Origin: Rhodosorus marinus
Lineage: Eukaryota; Rhodophyta; Stylonematophyceae; Stylonematales; Stylonemataceae
Direction: 5' to 3'
DNA: 64,000 nucleotides
NCBI GenBank assembly: GCA_029953675.1
Contig: JAMWBK010000004.1
Span: 3,036,501-3,100,500 of the forward strand
A program made the position numbers and the translations under genes. This document shows, piece by piece, positions 1 through 10,778 of the stretch (the first letter of the stretch is position 1; each line of letters opens with the position of its first letter). Under the pieces are notes generated by a model. The model was given only the letters and a program-made list of their open reading frames with translations, did not search any database and was not told the origin of the DNA.

Positions 1-2600
1 AGTTTCTGTCTTGGATTCATGTTTGCTGTCCCTGAATCGTTCTCGTTTTGCTCCATACCGCCAAGGGAGCCCATGAGGCGCTCAGAGAACGCAACCCTTC
101 TTCGCTCGAGCCGGTCGACCTGGGTTTTCCCGGTTTCGCGAGCATCGAGTTCTGTACCCTTGGGCACGTGGAATTCCTTTTCCAGCACGTCCAGCACAGC
201 TTCCCTTGCCTCCGCACAAGCAAAATTCGTCTTCTCCCTCAGCGCCACAGCGTTGGTCATTCTTGCTTCCATCTCAGACAACGAGTCCGCCTTGACACGA
301 GCATTCGCTGCTTCCATCGTCAACTGTTTTCGTAGTAGTGAATTTTCTTCCTTCATGGACGCGAGTTCCGAAAGCGTCTTCTCACGTTGTCTGCGAAGCT
401 CCTCCGCCTTCTTTGAAGAAGCCTTGGACGAGGACCGCAGTCCCGCAATCTCGGAGATAGTGCCTGAAAGCTCCTTTTGTTTCTGTGCCGCACTAATAGC
501 TAGTTCCGAAATCTGTTCCTTCATCTCAGAGTTCTCTGAACGAAGGGTAGAACTCTCCTCCTTCAGTTTCTCGCATAGAGTGAAAGCCTCCTGTAATTCC
601 GCTTCGAGCTTCCTCTGCTCATTTCTCGCAGCAATATCAGCCTGCACTAGGGCGGCGGAGCTCTCAACCTGAAGTTGAGAGACTTCTACCTCTCTTGCCT
701 TTGCATTTACATCAGCCTGCTCCTGTGCAGCGGAGATTGCCGAGCTTAGCTTTGATATCTCCTCCTCGTATCTGCTCTTCTCCGCCGCGGCAGCTTGACC
801 GGTTTCCTCCAGTATCCGGGCGTTCACCGCCTGGAGGTTTGAGACCTTCTTCACGGCATCTTCTTTCTCGGTGACGATCTGTTGCCGATCTGCTTCAAAC
901 GAGATACTCGCAAGTTTTGAAGCCTCTGCCGCCTGCTCTCTTACAGACTTGACCTCTGATTCAAGCAGTACGATCTTCATCTGTGCCTCCTCGTGTTGAT
1001 CCCTAACACTTCGAAGGTCCTCATCGTGCTGTTCCACAACTCTTCGAAGGTCCTCCTCGTGCCTAGCCTTCTCCACCTTTACGACGTCGGCAGTCTGCTC
1101 TAAAAGCTCAGTATTCTCGGTTTTAAGGTTAGAAATTTCCTCCACTGCCTCAAAGTACTGAGCGACATGCTTCTGGATCTCTTCCTCGTGTCGTTCTTTT
1201 TCTATCCTAATAGACTCAGCGGTTTCCTTCAGCACTTTAGCATTTTCAGCTCGGAGCGTAGAAATTTCTGCCCATGTCGCTTTTCCCTCGGTCGCGACCT
1301 TCTCCAGTTCAGCTTCATACTGGATCTTCGCCTGCTTGACAGCTTCAATTGCCTGTTCTGATAGAAGCGAGTTCTCCGTTCTAAGCTTCGAAATCTCCTT
1401 CTTCGCCTCCTCGTTCTGATCAGATACTTCGGTCGCTTCTCGAGATGACCGATCCAGGGCCTCCTTCAGTATTGCTATATCAATCACATGCTTCGCCAGC
1501 TCCTCTTCTCTGTGGATCTTTTCAGCTTCTACTGCTCGATAATTCTCTTCAAGCTCAGCGTGGTCACGCTTCATCTGCTCCTCCACATGCTTAGTCTTCG
1601 ACTGTTCTTCAACGAGGGCGTTTTCAAGCCGGGATCTAGTCTTTTCCAAGTTTAACCTGTCATTGTGAGTTGCCGAGAGCTCCTTCTCCAGTCTGACAAT
1701 GTCTTTCTTCATGAAAATTTTCTCAGCCTCTGTGTCCTTGGCCGAACTGACGAGCTCCTTGTTTCTGACCAGGACATCGGATAGCTGTAATCCCGTTTTA
1801 CTCTTCTCCTCCATTACGAGCAGCATTTCAGCTTCGACTCGGTTAAGCTTGCATTGAAGCTCTTCCGTCTTTACCAGCAGGGCATCAGTTTCTTGTCTGC
1901 GCAGATCCTGCTCGGCCTCGGACTCACGCTTGTAGTTGTCATTTTCAGCAATCGCATGTTGCATTTCCTCTCGATCAGTTCGAAGGAGTGTCAGCTCTTT
2001 GGCAATGGATGCATTTTCCTCCTTGACCTTTACGTTCTCGGCCTCAAGCGTGACCTTCAGATCGCTCAGTTTTCGTGCCTTATCTTGCAGCTTCTCCAAG
2101 TCACTTTGAACACTTCGTAGAGAGTTCGTAGATAGTGCTCCTGGAGCTGTAGGTACTTCGAAGTGAGGAGCTAGGTCTCTCACCAAGGCAACACGTTCCC
2201 GATCTTGCAGCTTGAGCTTTAGCTCGTTGCGTTCCTTCTCTACCTTCTCGAAGAGATCAGTGAAGTCTGCCAGCTCCTTCTTTAAACTGATCACCTCCTC
2301 TCTCATAGCGTCTGAACCGGAAGCGACATGTGCCAGACCACTTTGTTTTTGCTGTATTCTCCGAAGCAGGTTGTCCCTTTCCGTCGTCACGTGCTTCAAC
2401 TCATTTTGAAGCTGCTTTGTCCTTCCCTCCAGTTGGGCTGAGAACTGCTCAAATCTTCCCATACCTTTCAGAACCCCTTTCAAGGTCTCCTCTAGAGCTT
2501 CTCTCTCTTTTTGCTCAGCCTCTACTTGCTCTTCCAGGAGGTTGATCGCACCACGCAGAAGCACAGGATCTTCAACCTTCATTATGTCTTCCGATGCCAT
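1..2600 (-). CDS. Long coiled-coil protein, 3' end beyond window
   Basis: An uninterrupted minus-strand frame runs from an ATG at 2600 down to the window edge, about 866 codons with no stop. The product starts MASEDIMKVEDPVLLRGAIN and is then almost entirely heptad-like, rich in Glu, Lys, Ala, Gln, Leu and Ser, with repeating patterns such as EKxRHEEE and SxLRxEN. This is the composition of a long parallel coiled coil, as in golgins, centrosomal or nuclear-matrix organisers. Around residues 180-195 lies a short non-helical patch (APHFEVPTAPGALS) that would act as a hinge. No catalytic domain, membrane segment or signal peptide is visible. It is intronless here although most neighbours are split. 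Low sequence complexity makes family assignment unsafe, so no function is claimed. Confidence 0.8.
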   Translation of the reverse strand, partial: MASEDIMKVEDPVLLRGAINLLEEQVEAEQKEREALEETLKGVLKGMGRFEQFSAQLEGRTKQLQNELKHVTTERDNLLRRIQQKQSGLAHVASGSDAMREEVISLKKELADFTDLFEKVEKERNELKLKLQDRERVALVRDLAPHFEVPTAPGALSTNSLRSVQSDLEKLQDKARKLSDLKVTLEAENVKVKEENASIAKELTLLRTDREEMQHAIAENDNYKRESEAEQDLRRQETDALLVKTEELQCKLNRVEAEMLLVMEEKSKTGLQLSDVLVRNKELVSSAKDTEAEKIFMKKDIVRLEKELSATHNDRLNLEKTRSRLENALVEEQSKTKHVEEQMKRDHAELEENYRAVEAEKIHREEELAKHVIDIAILKEALDRSSREATEVSDQNEEAKKEISKLRTENSLLSEQAIEAVKQAKIQYEAELEKVATEGKATWAEISTLRAENAKVLKETAESIRIEKERHEEEIQKHVAQYFEAVEEISNLKTENTELLEQTADVVKVEKARHEEDLRRVVEQHDEDLRSVRDQHEEAQMKIVLLESEVKSVREQAAEASKLASISFEADRQQIVTEKEDAVKKVSNLQAVNARILEETGQAAAAEKSRYEEEISKLSSAISAAQEQADVNAKAREVEVSQLQVESSAALVQADIAARNEQRKLEAELQEAFTLCEKLKEESSTLRSENSEMKEQISELAISAAQKQKELSGTISEIAGLRSSSKASSKKAEELRRQREKTLSELASMKEENSLLRKQLTMEAANARVKADSLSEMEARMTNAVALREKTNFACAEAREAVLDVLEKEFHVPKGTELDARETGKTQVDRLERRRVAFSERLMGSLGGMEQNENDSGTANMNPRQK

Positions 2601-3882
2601 TGCACTTTTAACCTATCCGAATAACGCGAATTCACGAATCCTTCTCCAACATAGAGTCCAGATAAATCCTCGTCACTCCTCCATCAACGGCTGATTTTCT
2701 AGTATTATTTTCCTCAGGGTATCCGGTACCAGTCCATAAACCCTCTGTAGCCGTTAGTCCTGTTGGCACTTTTCCTAACATATACCGCACCTCAACCTTA
2801 TTCAGGCCTTGCTCCTCCTGCTCTTCCACCCCTCATCTCAAAATCTTCAGGACCAGTGAATCCTGAGCCAGACTGTTGCTATCAGGTTCCCGCCTCTCTT
2901 TCACCCCCGTTGAATCGATCCATTCGTTGTCAAAAAAAAGACTTATAAGGGGGAGAAGACGCATCGCTGTGAAGGTTTACAAACGCGGACAAAATATTCT
3001 TAAAACAATTATCGTCACACATATTCAAAATTGGTTCATCTCTTGCGAAGCTCGACTTAGCTTCCCCCCCCCCCCGCCACTCCTACGGGAGCAGATGTTA
3101 TCTCGGTGCGGTATGCAGTAAAACTTCAACCCCTCTCAGAGTTTTTCGAATTATTCAGATACGGAAAGATGGACTGCGCCTGAGCTGGGGGGTTGGGTGA
3201 GGTATCCGTTTCATTTTCTAGATTAAGTATTATCATCTAAATTAGGTACCATAGATATCATTTTAAAACAAATTTCATAATTTGCTTTCTAATATCTATA
3301 TCAGCATTTAGCCGATTTCGGGCTTTCTTGGCCTTTTAAGAACTCAGAGCTTCCCCGCTACCTTTTTTTTGGTAGATATCATCTATTTAATAAGATTTCA
3401 ACGGTTACCTTTCGATCCCATTTGGTTCATGGTTTTTTATTGTAAAAAAGGTTTGGAAACGTTAAAGTCCGTTACGGAGTCTATCAGTTCTATTGACTAG
3501 GTTTCCGTTTCGAAGAGGGGCGCAAACGCTGAACGCGACTTGTTGGTGTTCGTGGCCGTGAGTGGGTGGTAAGCGGGCGATATTTGGTGCGAGGCAGGTA
3601 AGTAGTACCATACTGATAGGACTGAGAGGATGCCTCGCACTATCTAGGGGAAATGCAGATGATGGTTTTGATAGAGAGGTGCTTCCTAAATCACCAAGTT
3701 AAAGAGGACCATAACGGAATGTTCTCTGACGGATGACATGCCTTGTTAGTCAAACAAAACTTGGGAAGGCAGATGATAATGGAGATTATCTATCCTCTTG
3801 CCTTTTCCTTCATTTAGTATGCGTCACGCCTACGTAACTGTAACTGGACGAGCGCCACGCTGTGACAACGCTGTGACGCTCG
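2601..3882. other. Intergenic, no gene seen
   Basis: This stretch holds the upstream region of the coiled-coil gene and the downstream region of the apyrase gene. It contains a run of 12 C at 3064-3075 and an AT-rich stretch at about 3190-3480. The short open frames here lack sensible composition. Confidence 0.6.
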
Positions 3883-5246
3883 TCATCTTTGCAAGTAGTC
3901 CAAAAGCGCACCTACTGCCCACCCAATCATTTTTCCATCAATGTGCTGTTGGAAGTGGAGTTCAATCTCCTCGCTCTCCAGCTTAAGACCGTACTTCAGT
4001 AGGACGTAGACGTAAGCAAGATCGCCACAGGGACACGGATCATGCATCGCCGAACACGCGAGGATACCCCGTTCATAGATCTCCGACAAACTAGCGGTTG
4101 AGGTCAAGCCAGCCTTGCCAACAACCGTATCGTAGAAGTAGGCAAATGCTATGAACTTCCCTGTCGGAGGCGGCTTGTCAACTCCTTGAAGGAAGCAACG
4201 GTTCTCCTCTGGCTTGCACACATCACCGCTGCCAGACAGCCTGAAGTCGAACGCGGATACCATGAGTTCGACGCAAGCTTCAAAGTCCCCGTTGCCAACG
4301 GTTTCATGCGATTCTAGATTAGCTCCAATCTGCGTGAGAGTATTAGAACGAGGAAACTGAGTTTGGGCACCTGACTCCGGCGTACAGCACGAGCGCGCGT
4401 AGGCTTCGCTTTTGTGATACGTACCTCGACAATTTGCGCATTTCCTCGTTCCAGGCATGGGTTACTGCTAAGATCTCCACTCTGATAGAGCTTATGGTAC
4501 AGTTTGTTCCGAAATTCCTTCAAACCGTAGCCGAGATGGCTATGGCTAGCCACCGGGATTCTATTCCCACCTGCCCTAATGACTCTAGTAGCTGTTTTGC
4601 GGTCGTTGACTGCAAAAGTAACTTGAACGGAGGCGCCACCAAGATCCACGGTTCCAACGTTTCCGTTTGCAAGGAGGAGCTCGTTCACTGTTGCCCACGC
4701 GAAGACACCTTCATCCACCCCCTCCATTATAAATACGAAATGGTCCTCAAAAGTGAAGCCTGACTTCCTGAGAGCAGCCCGACATCTATCAAGCAGCACG
4801 TTCGAGCGCTCCTCGCCGACCAGCCGGAGCCCCGCAGTTGCTCCCACATAAATTTGGGTGCTCTCTATGAATTCATCTGGGACCTCCTCCTTGGCCACAC
4901 ACAGCAGCTCGTTCAACAAGCTATCCAAATCAGTCGCAGTAGTTAGACCTTCTCCAATCTCCACGAACTTAAACTTCTTGAGCTTAAGCTGTCCATCACG
5001 CTGAATATCGAACCTACCCACATTCACTCGCGTCCCAGTTGATCCTGCATCCACGATCACCCCATAGATCACCCCAGGCCTCGCTGAAAACCATGCCACA
5101 AGATATGCTATCAACACTGAAACCACCACACTCAACCAGAAACTCCAAAACCTTTTCCTATCCACCCGATTCGTCTTCATCTCATATTCCGATACACCTC
5201 GAAACCGAAACCAACGGCAAAACTTTCGTTTTGTAGAATTGACCAT
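3883..5246 (-). CDS. GDA1/CD39-family apyrase (NTPDase), membrane anchored
   Basis: Hydrolyses nucleoside tri- and/or diphosphates to monophosphates, normally in the Golgi/ER lumen or outside the cell. Two exons (5246-4425 and 4329-3883) flank a 95-base GT-AG intron in phase 0, giving 422 aa. One N-terminal membrane segment at about residues 34-53 (FWLSVVVSVLIAYLVAW) is followed by the lumenal domain. All five apyrase conserved regions are visible: ACR1 DAGSTGTRV, ACR2 GATAGLRLV, ACR3 EGVDEGVFAWATVNELL, ACR4 VDLGGASVQVTF and ACR5 near the C-terminus, GWAVGALLDYL. No second C-terminal membrane helix is seen, so a type II topology is likely. Another ATG at 5180 would shorten the N-terminus by 22 residues and still keep the anchor. 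Substrate preference (GDP, UDP, ATP) cannot be read from the sequence. Confidence 0.9.
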
Positions 5247-5718
5247 TTACCGTCACCTTGGAAAGTCTCCATTCGCAGTGATCGAGGAACTCCAGGTGAT
5301 ACAAACGCCAGCGCTTGAACAGACCATACTTCCTCCTCGACTGCCACTGAAACGAAATCCTCCGGGTTGTTTATCCGCTTCATCCATTGGAAGCCCAATT
5401 CAGGGTTCCAGCACCCCACACTGATGAAGGTGCTCTCGTCGAGGCGACCTTCAGGCTCTGAAGCGAGAAGAGAACTCATTTTGGTAGCATGAACGCGCAG
5501 GCTTCCCTCAAAACTTCTTACCTTGAAGCAGTCGAAGGCCAAAGGGTGCACGAAGCTGGAACGAAATGTGGGTTTCCCTGTCCCAATCCCAAGCCGAACG
5601 GTGACGGATGGTGGCTTGTGACTGTACGGCTTACGGCATAGACATGGCGTGTCCCATTCTGATCCATCTGGATGGCACTTTATGTTGCGAGAGATGTTTC
5701 ATGATCGCTGGAGCTTTC
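5177..5718 (-). CDS. Open frame of unknown function, possibly an exon
   Basis: About 180 codons stay open on the minus strand from a possible acceptor near 5718 (CTCCAG) to a TGA at 5177. The first in-frame ATG is internal, near the middle. The composition looks protein-like (for example WNPELGFQWMKRINNPEDF and FVSVAVEEEVWSV), but no family was recognised. The TGA overlaps the internal ATG at 5180 of the apyrase in an ATGA arrangement, and the last 70 bases overlap the apyrase N-terminus in another frame. It may be the last exon of a separate gene, an alternative 5' exon, or chance. An upstream exon was looked for up to 5900 and not established. Confidence 0.3.
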
Positions 5719-5794
5719 CTACCGTACGGCGGAGAACGTGCTCCAGATACAGAAGTATTCCGGAATGATCCAAAGGGGTTTCGCAATACTGGTT

Positions 5795-5830
5795 AGTCTG
5801 GGGTTACGCTAGTCTGGGGTTACCCCAGAC
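5795..5830. repeat. Direct repeat ending in a 19-base palindrome
   Basis: AGTCTGGGGTTAC occurs at 5795-5807 and again at 5811-5823. The second copy is the left arm of a palindrome at 5812-5830, with 9-base arms GTCTGGGGT and ACCCCAGAC around one centre base. It lies in non-coding DNA upstream of the apyrase locus. Confidence 0.8.
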
Positions 5831-5995
5831 AAGCTGGATAGCAAAATAGTGGGTTTACGTTCTGGCTAGCATTCATTGCTTTTCTTACGATGATGAAGAG
5901 CAAACTCTAGACATGACCTCGGTCCCAATCGGACAGCGGAGGCCATCGCCCAGAGGCCAGCTACCCTTTAATGACAACGCTCGGAAAACCAATCG

Positions 5996-7374
5996 CTACG
6001 TCGATGGAAGTAAATCAGGTTCTGGGGTGACACCCTCATCGGTGTCAGTAGATGTGAACAAAGTCTGTGCTCTGCCACGTAGATCTTGCGTGGGCCTCGA
6101 GTTCCCAGGGTACCCTACGAATTCATACCATCTTGCCGCCTGATCTCCCCCAACTTCTAGTATCTCCCTTTGAAGGAACCAAGAAACGCCCTCGGTGCAT
6201 GGCGGAATGCTTAACGAACCAGAATATAAGAAAAAAGCTGAGTCTGGGTCATACAGAGACGCCGTACTGACAGTTCCCGTGACTGTATCTGTGGAGTAGT
6301 TTGCACGGATTCCGTCTTCCACCAGCAGCCCCAATTCTTGGTTTCCCTGGACTGCCAGTGAGCGATAGAGTACAGAAAATATTCCAGTGATCTGCTCTCC
6401 TGAAATGAAAAAAAACTGTAGTTCCATCGAAGCATGCAGCGAGAACAGTGAAGACTCGCTCGGAGAATGCAGATGCAGTTCCGACAGGGGGAATTCCGTG
6501 AAAGACCCGTCGCCGCCGGGTATTCGGAGGGTACCGCAGATAGCCTGTGCAAGTAGAATCCAGACACTGCAATGGCTAAGCACGAGACAAGAAACAAAGC
6601 AGGTTTGGTGCTTGAAACATGCTTAGACATTGCCTAAACATCGGATATCGCGTACCTGCGTGCATCTGAAATAAGTGATGTTGTTGCCGTGGTCTAGGAC
6701 TTCGTAGTTAATGGTCTCCGGTAAGGAGACGACCTGGGAGACTGAAGTGAGAACACCATCCGGGGCAGTTTCGAATCCAGGGGATACTCCCGGAGAAATG
6801 TCTATTGGAGATTGCAGTGAGCCGACGTCACATCTGTACAACCAACACACAAGAGCTTAGTTAGACAAGAGCGAGAGAAAATGCGCAGATCGTGAGACCA
6901 ATCGCAAGCGGTTGGAAGGGCTTGTGCAGGACGTACGCGGAGAAGTCTGCATCAACGTCTAGACTTCCCCAAAAGGGTGGTGCGGTATTGCCGAGATATG
7001 TCCACTGGCTCTCGTTCTTGCCTTCAACGAACAATGTGTTTCTGTCTGGCCCACGAGCCACGTACACCACAAACAGAACGAAATACGCGACCGCTATAAT
7101 AACCGCAAGCACTAAAATTACACCCAGGCGAATGCTCTGAAAACAATCAAACAAGAAAAAACACTGACTCAGAGCTTGTTTATCTTCCGAGAGCGAGACG
7201 TTTCAGGGAACTGTAACAACAACTCACCCTCCGCTTCAGCACCTTCACCTCCTCAGCAAGGAGCACTTCTTTCTGCTCCTCGCTGATTTCAACGAAGGGC
7301 TCTTCTTCGGACTTCCCGCTCTGCCCTAGGTCGATATCCCTTTCTTCTAGATCCCCATCAGCCGAACTCGCCAT
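5996..7374 (-). CDS. Membrane-anchored alpha-carbonic-anhydrase-like protein with altered zinc site
   Basis: Four exons (7374-7228, 7136-6937, 6833-6656, 6544-5996) with GT-AG introns give 357 aa. Residues 1-49 are acidic and cytosolic in type. A membrane helix follows (GVILVLAVIIAVAYFVLFVV). The CA domain then begins at WTYLGNTAPPFWGSL and contains LQSPIDI, the zinc region ELHLHSPSES and the SLSIPPCTEGVSW signature. In human CA2 numbering His94, His96, Glu106 and Glu117 are present. With no gap between Glu106 and Glu117, however, position 119 is Gln (MELQ) instead of the third zinc-binding His. Thr199 is Ser. Active enzymes interconvert CO2 and bicarbonate. Human CA-related proteins X and XI also carry a Gln at 119, so this protein may be weakly active or inactive. 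A short TTT-rich stretch near the Gln could be mistaken for an acceptor, but no plausible donor lies before it. Confidence 0.88.
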
Positions 7375-8878
7375 GAGGGTAGCTTGCACCACGAACACCC
7401 GTTGAACCAACCTGTAGACAAACTTTGCAACAGGAACGATGGCAAAAGGAGTCTTCGGCTTTCACAGTTCCTTATACACGGAAGAAAAGGCCCAGAACGA
7501 CCTGGCCTTGTTTTCCGAACGCTGTGCAACAACCTTCCCACCCCGGCTTCTGCACCCTCATCCAGCCAAATGGTCAGAACTCAAAAAAAAAGGAAGAAAC
7601 CCTAGCTCCAATGCTAACTTTAAGAGTCATTAACAGCAATTAAACATATAGATTGATTATCTCCCAAAATTGATTATTAAACATCTAATTCAATCATTTA
7701 AATAAATATGAGTTCCAGGGGGTGACACTGAGAGTTCGGTGCAATGTTCAGATCTGAATTTTGTGGGTGCGAGAAAAGCATTTCGGTTCCGTTGGACTGG
7801 AGAGAGATTTGTCCGGTTCCCGTTTTGCACTGATGTTGCTAATTGGAGTTATACATGGTATTGCTGTTCGTTGAATATGAGAAGTTTATAGACACTCTCT
7901 GGATGAACATATTGAAGCACTCTCTGATCAGCGAGCTATCTCGGCCAAAGTAATGTCCGTCGAGATTTTGGTAAGGACGCATACGAACGAGGGAGTCATT
8001 CTACTTCAAAGCAGAACAGAGAGACACAATCGCCCTCAATATTCTGGAAACATAGCCTGGTGAACTGGATGAGTTTGACCTAACGCAGCTCTGGGCTCTC
8101 AGCAGAAACCCAACTCCAGTAACTCCAGTAACCCCAGTCTACCAGAATAACACTAAGAAAATTGCTTGTTTCTCCTAAATAAACAAACCATTTTTGAAAT
8201 CCATCCGAAGCCATTGAGAAATGCTTAAAATCACCAAAATGAATCCTGGAACTTAAAAAAAAGGAAGGCGAACATCCAATGACAAGGCGAGTATCAGGAT
8301 TCACGGGTTATATGACAGTTTATCCCGAATATTAGTTTTATGGTAGTTGAAAAAACAATTGTTTTGATGCGTAACTATTTTGTTCGAATTCTGTATTTTA
8401 GAGCGAAAGTCTGCGCAAGTCATCGCCTTGTTTTCCAGGAGAAAAAAATTGAGATACCAGCAGAAGAGCGAAGTGGAGGGGAGCCGTCTTGATGTGAAGG
8501 AGATTGGTCAACCCTTCGAATTTATAGGTCCTCTATAAAGAGTTCCTAACTAAGATTGAAGCGCGAATGCTACAATTAGTGCAAAACTTCGTTTACTTCT
8601 CACATCTTTGCCCAGCCAAGGATTCCACAGTGTCCCCAGGCGATTTGCCACTCGAGCTAGAGGGTTCTCAGACGGCAGAAGGAGCGAACCATGAGTCACA
8701 GCTTGAGATCGAATCGACGATATTATTAAAAGGAAGCGTCGAGTGAGTTCCTCAGATAAAATTGCGCTCGTGGAGCTCCATGATCTTTATAGTTGAGCCG
8801 AGGGAGCTATGAGAATGCTTGGCGAGGAGGACTGAACACACCGCCGTTGCATGAGGCCTGGAGCTGAGGTGTTTAGGA
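7375..8878. other. Intergenic between divergent genes
   Basis: This is the shared upstream region of the carbonic-anhydrase-like gene (minus) and the FAD mono-oxygenase gene (plus). It is AT-rich at 7600-7730 and 8320-8400. Short open frames at 7384-7640 overlap one another in all plus frames and look like chance. Confidence 0.6.
8112..8138. repeat. Three tandem 9-base units
   Basis: AACTCCAGT, AACTCCAGT and AACCCCAGT lie head to tail in non-coding DNA. Confidence 0.8.
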
Positions 8879-10120
8879 ATGGATCGATTTGGTCAGATCC
8901 TGGGATTCTGTGGATTGTCTACAGGCGCACCCCGCGCTAGAAGGGCTTGTCCTTTGGTCTGCCACGCTTCTTCATCTGATGTGGTTATTGTTGGAAGCGG
9001 AATCGGAGGACTTGCAGCTGGAGTGGCCTTGAGAAAAGCCACGAACAAGTCAGTTACTGTACTGGAACGAAGCGATGGTGAGGATATTACCGATGGCACG
9101 TCGATCAGCGTCTGGCCGAATGCATGGGCAGCCTTGGAGGCCCTGGACCGAGACGTGAGCGAAAGGCTCAGGTCCGGCAAGGTTCGTGTGGAGAGTGGAA
9201 AAGTAGTGAAAGCCAGCGGCAAGGTCATTACTTCCTGGAATTTTGATCAGGTATGGAAAGGGTTTGAGCTCCGAGCCTGTCCGAGACAAGAAATTATCTC
9301 TGAACTTTCAACTCTAGCGACTGAGCTCGGTGTGGACATACGGTACAACACATCCGTTGAACGAGTCGATCCCTCGTCTTCAACAATCTACGTGGAAGAT
9401 GGGTCAACGATTACGGCAGGCATCATCGTAGGAGCAGATGGAGCTGGAAGCAGAGTGCGATCATCTGTTCTGAAGGATGGATCCCCGAACGTGGCACCCC
9501 TGGTCGCTTATCGGGGAATCGTTGAGGAAAAGGGAATTTCCACGCGACAGGCATTACAAGTTTGGGACGATTCTAGCTCTGCCAGGTTTGGAAGCGTGCC
9601 GATCACGGAGGATAAATTGTATTGGTTTGTGACTGGGCCTGGAACTGCTCCTCGCGGAACCTCGTTTGTGACTTCGGAAGAGCCGCTTCAGCTACTTGAC
9701 AAGTTCCCGGAGGACTTGAAGGATCTGGTCATGAAGGCCAAGCGGATATACCGCAATGGCGTTGTGGACCGTCTGCCGTCGCTGAAATGGGGAGAGGAAA
9801 CTGTAACGCTTTTGGGAGACGCCGCACATCCCATGCTCCCAAATCTTGGGCAAGGTGCAGGAGCTGCTCTCGAGGATGCTCTTGCGTTTGCTTCTGCTCT
9901 CCAGGAGGGCACGGATGATCCAAACTCGGCTAAAAAAGCGCTGAGAGCCTACGAACGAAGTCGGTTTAAGAGAGCCTCGATTATTCAGCTTCGCTCAAGA
10001 GGCATCTCAAGTCTTGTCCACTGGGATAGCCCGCTTCCAGCCGCCCTTCTCTCAGTTGCCTTTTATCCTCCTCTGGTTTTTAATCACTGCAAGTACACTC
10101 CTCCACTAAAGTTCACATAG
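8879..10120 (+). CDS. Plastid-type FAD-dependent mono-oxygenase (zeaxanthin-epoxidase-like superfamily)
   Basis: Single exon, 413 aa. Group A flavin mono-oxygenases use FAD and NAD(P)H to hydroxylate or epoxidise a substrate. A leader of about 32 residues rich in Arg, Ala and Ser (GAPRARRACPLVCHASSSD) resembles a plastid transit peptide. The FAD Rossmann motif VIVGSGIGGLAAGVAL follows at once. Mid-protein GADGAGSRVR is the DG motif, and LGDAAHPMLPNLGQGAGAALEDA near residues 312-334 is the GD motif with the FAD ribityl-binding segment. It lacks the FHA domain of plant zeaxanthin epoxidase. Algal genomes carry several short relatives of this kind, and whether this one acts on a carotenoid or another ring compound is not visible. 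A basic, hydrophobic C-terminus (LLSVAFYPPLVF) may touch membrane. Confidence 0.88.
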   Translation: MDRFGQILGFCGLSTGAPRARRACPLVCHASSSDVVIVGSGIGGLAAGVALRKATNKSVTVLERSDGEDITDGTSISVWPNAWAALEALDRDVSERLRSGKVRVESGKVVKASGKVITSWNFDQVWKGFELRACPRQEIISELSTLATELGVDIRYNTSVERVDPSSSTIYVEDGSTITAGIIVGADGAGSRVRSSVLKDGSPNVAPLVAYRGIVEEKGISTRQALQVWDDSSSARFGSVPITEDKLYWFVTGPGTAPRGTSFVTSEEPLQLLDKFPEDLKDLVMKAKRIYRNGVVDRLPSLKWGEETVTLLGDAAHPMLPNLGQGAGAALEDALAFASALQEGTDDPNSAKKALRAYERSRFKRASIIQLRSRGISSLVHWDSPLPAALLSVAFYPPLVFNHCKYTPPLKFT

Positions 10121-10394
10121 GACAAACTAACGATCTCCTATTGTGCTATCGTACCAATCTGCTAAAGCTCCACTCTGACTATCGAGTTCTTCCACTATAC
10201 AACTACATCGCAATCTTTCTGTACCTCGTGTAGCCAAGCTTATAGTTTGAAAGTCAATCTAAAGTGAAACCTTACACAGGACCTTCTTCCGTTACATCCA
10301 GTCAACCATACAAAGGCGAATGCTTACGTGGAAAATTCGTGTAGCTAGCTCCTCCAGATTGAGAATGTTCAGGAAATCAGATAAACCAGGCTCT

Positions 10395-10631
10395 TTACTG
10401 CTCTTCAAATCCCAACTTCCCCCTCATCCTGTAAAAGCCAAGAATCTTGCGATCAGCGCTGGTGAGGAGAAAGACTGAATCAGAACGCCTTCCAAACGAA
10501 CAAGACTTGTCCCAACAGAATACAGGACGGTCTAATGCGTCAAACATAACACAAACAGTCTCCTTGATGGTCCGTGCGTTCATTGCCGCTATACTATCGG
10601 ATCCAGCGGCGTCTGACACCAAGCATCGCAT
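10395..10631 (-). CDS. Small hypothetical protein
   Basis: A 78-codon frame starts at ATG 10631 and ends at 10395, ending KILGFYRMRGKLGFEEQ. Composition is unremarkable and it has two Cys-containing stretches (MRCLVSD and VFCWDKSC). It sits between the mono-oxygenase and the lumenal-type protein and is divergent from the latter. No family is recognised and it could be a chance frame. Confidence 0.25.
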   Translation of the reverse strand: MRCLVSDAAGSDSIAAMNARTIKETVCVMFDALDRPVFCWDKSCSFGRRSDSVFLLTSADRKILGFYRMRGKLGFEEQ

Positions 10632-10778
10632 GCATGTTGGAAGTTGAATCGAATGGATGAGATCGGTAGTTAGGCAGATATATTGAGATCGAATGGAATG
10701 CAACTGGAATGGGATGGTTTGGTTTTGGGGGAGAGCCTCTTTCGTGAAGAGGGAGAATTTCGCTGAGCTAAGAAAAGC

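Noticed and set aside
19-672. 217-codon plus-strand frame
   Set aside because: It is the complement of the coiled-coil coding sequence. Its Ser/Ala/Phe-rich translation reflects antisense of a Glu/Lys/Ala-rich gene.
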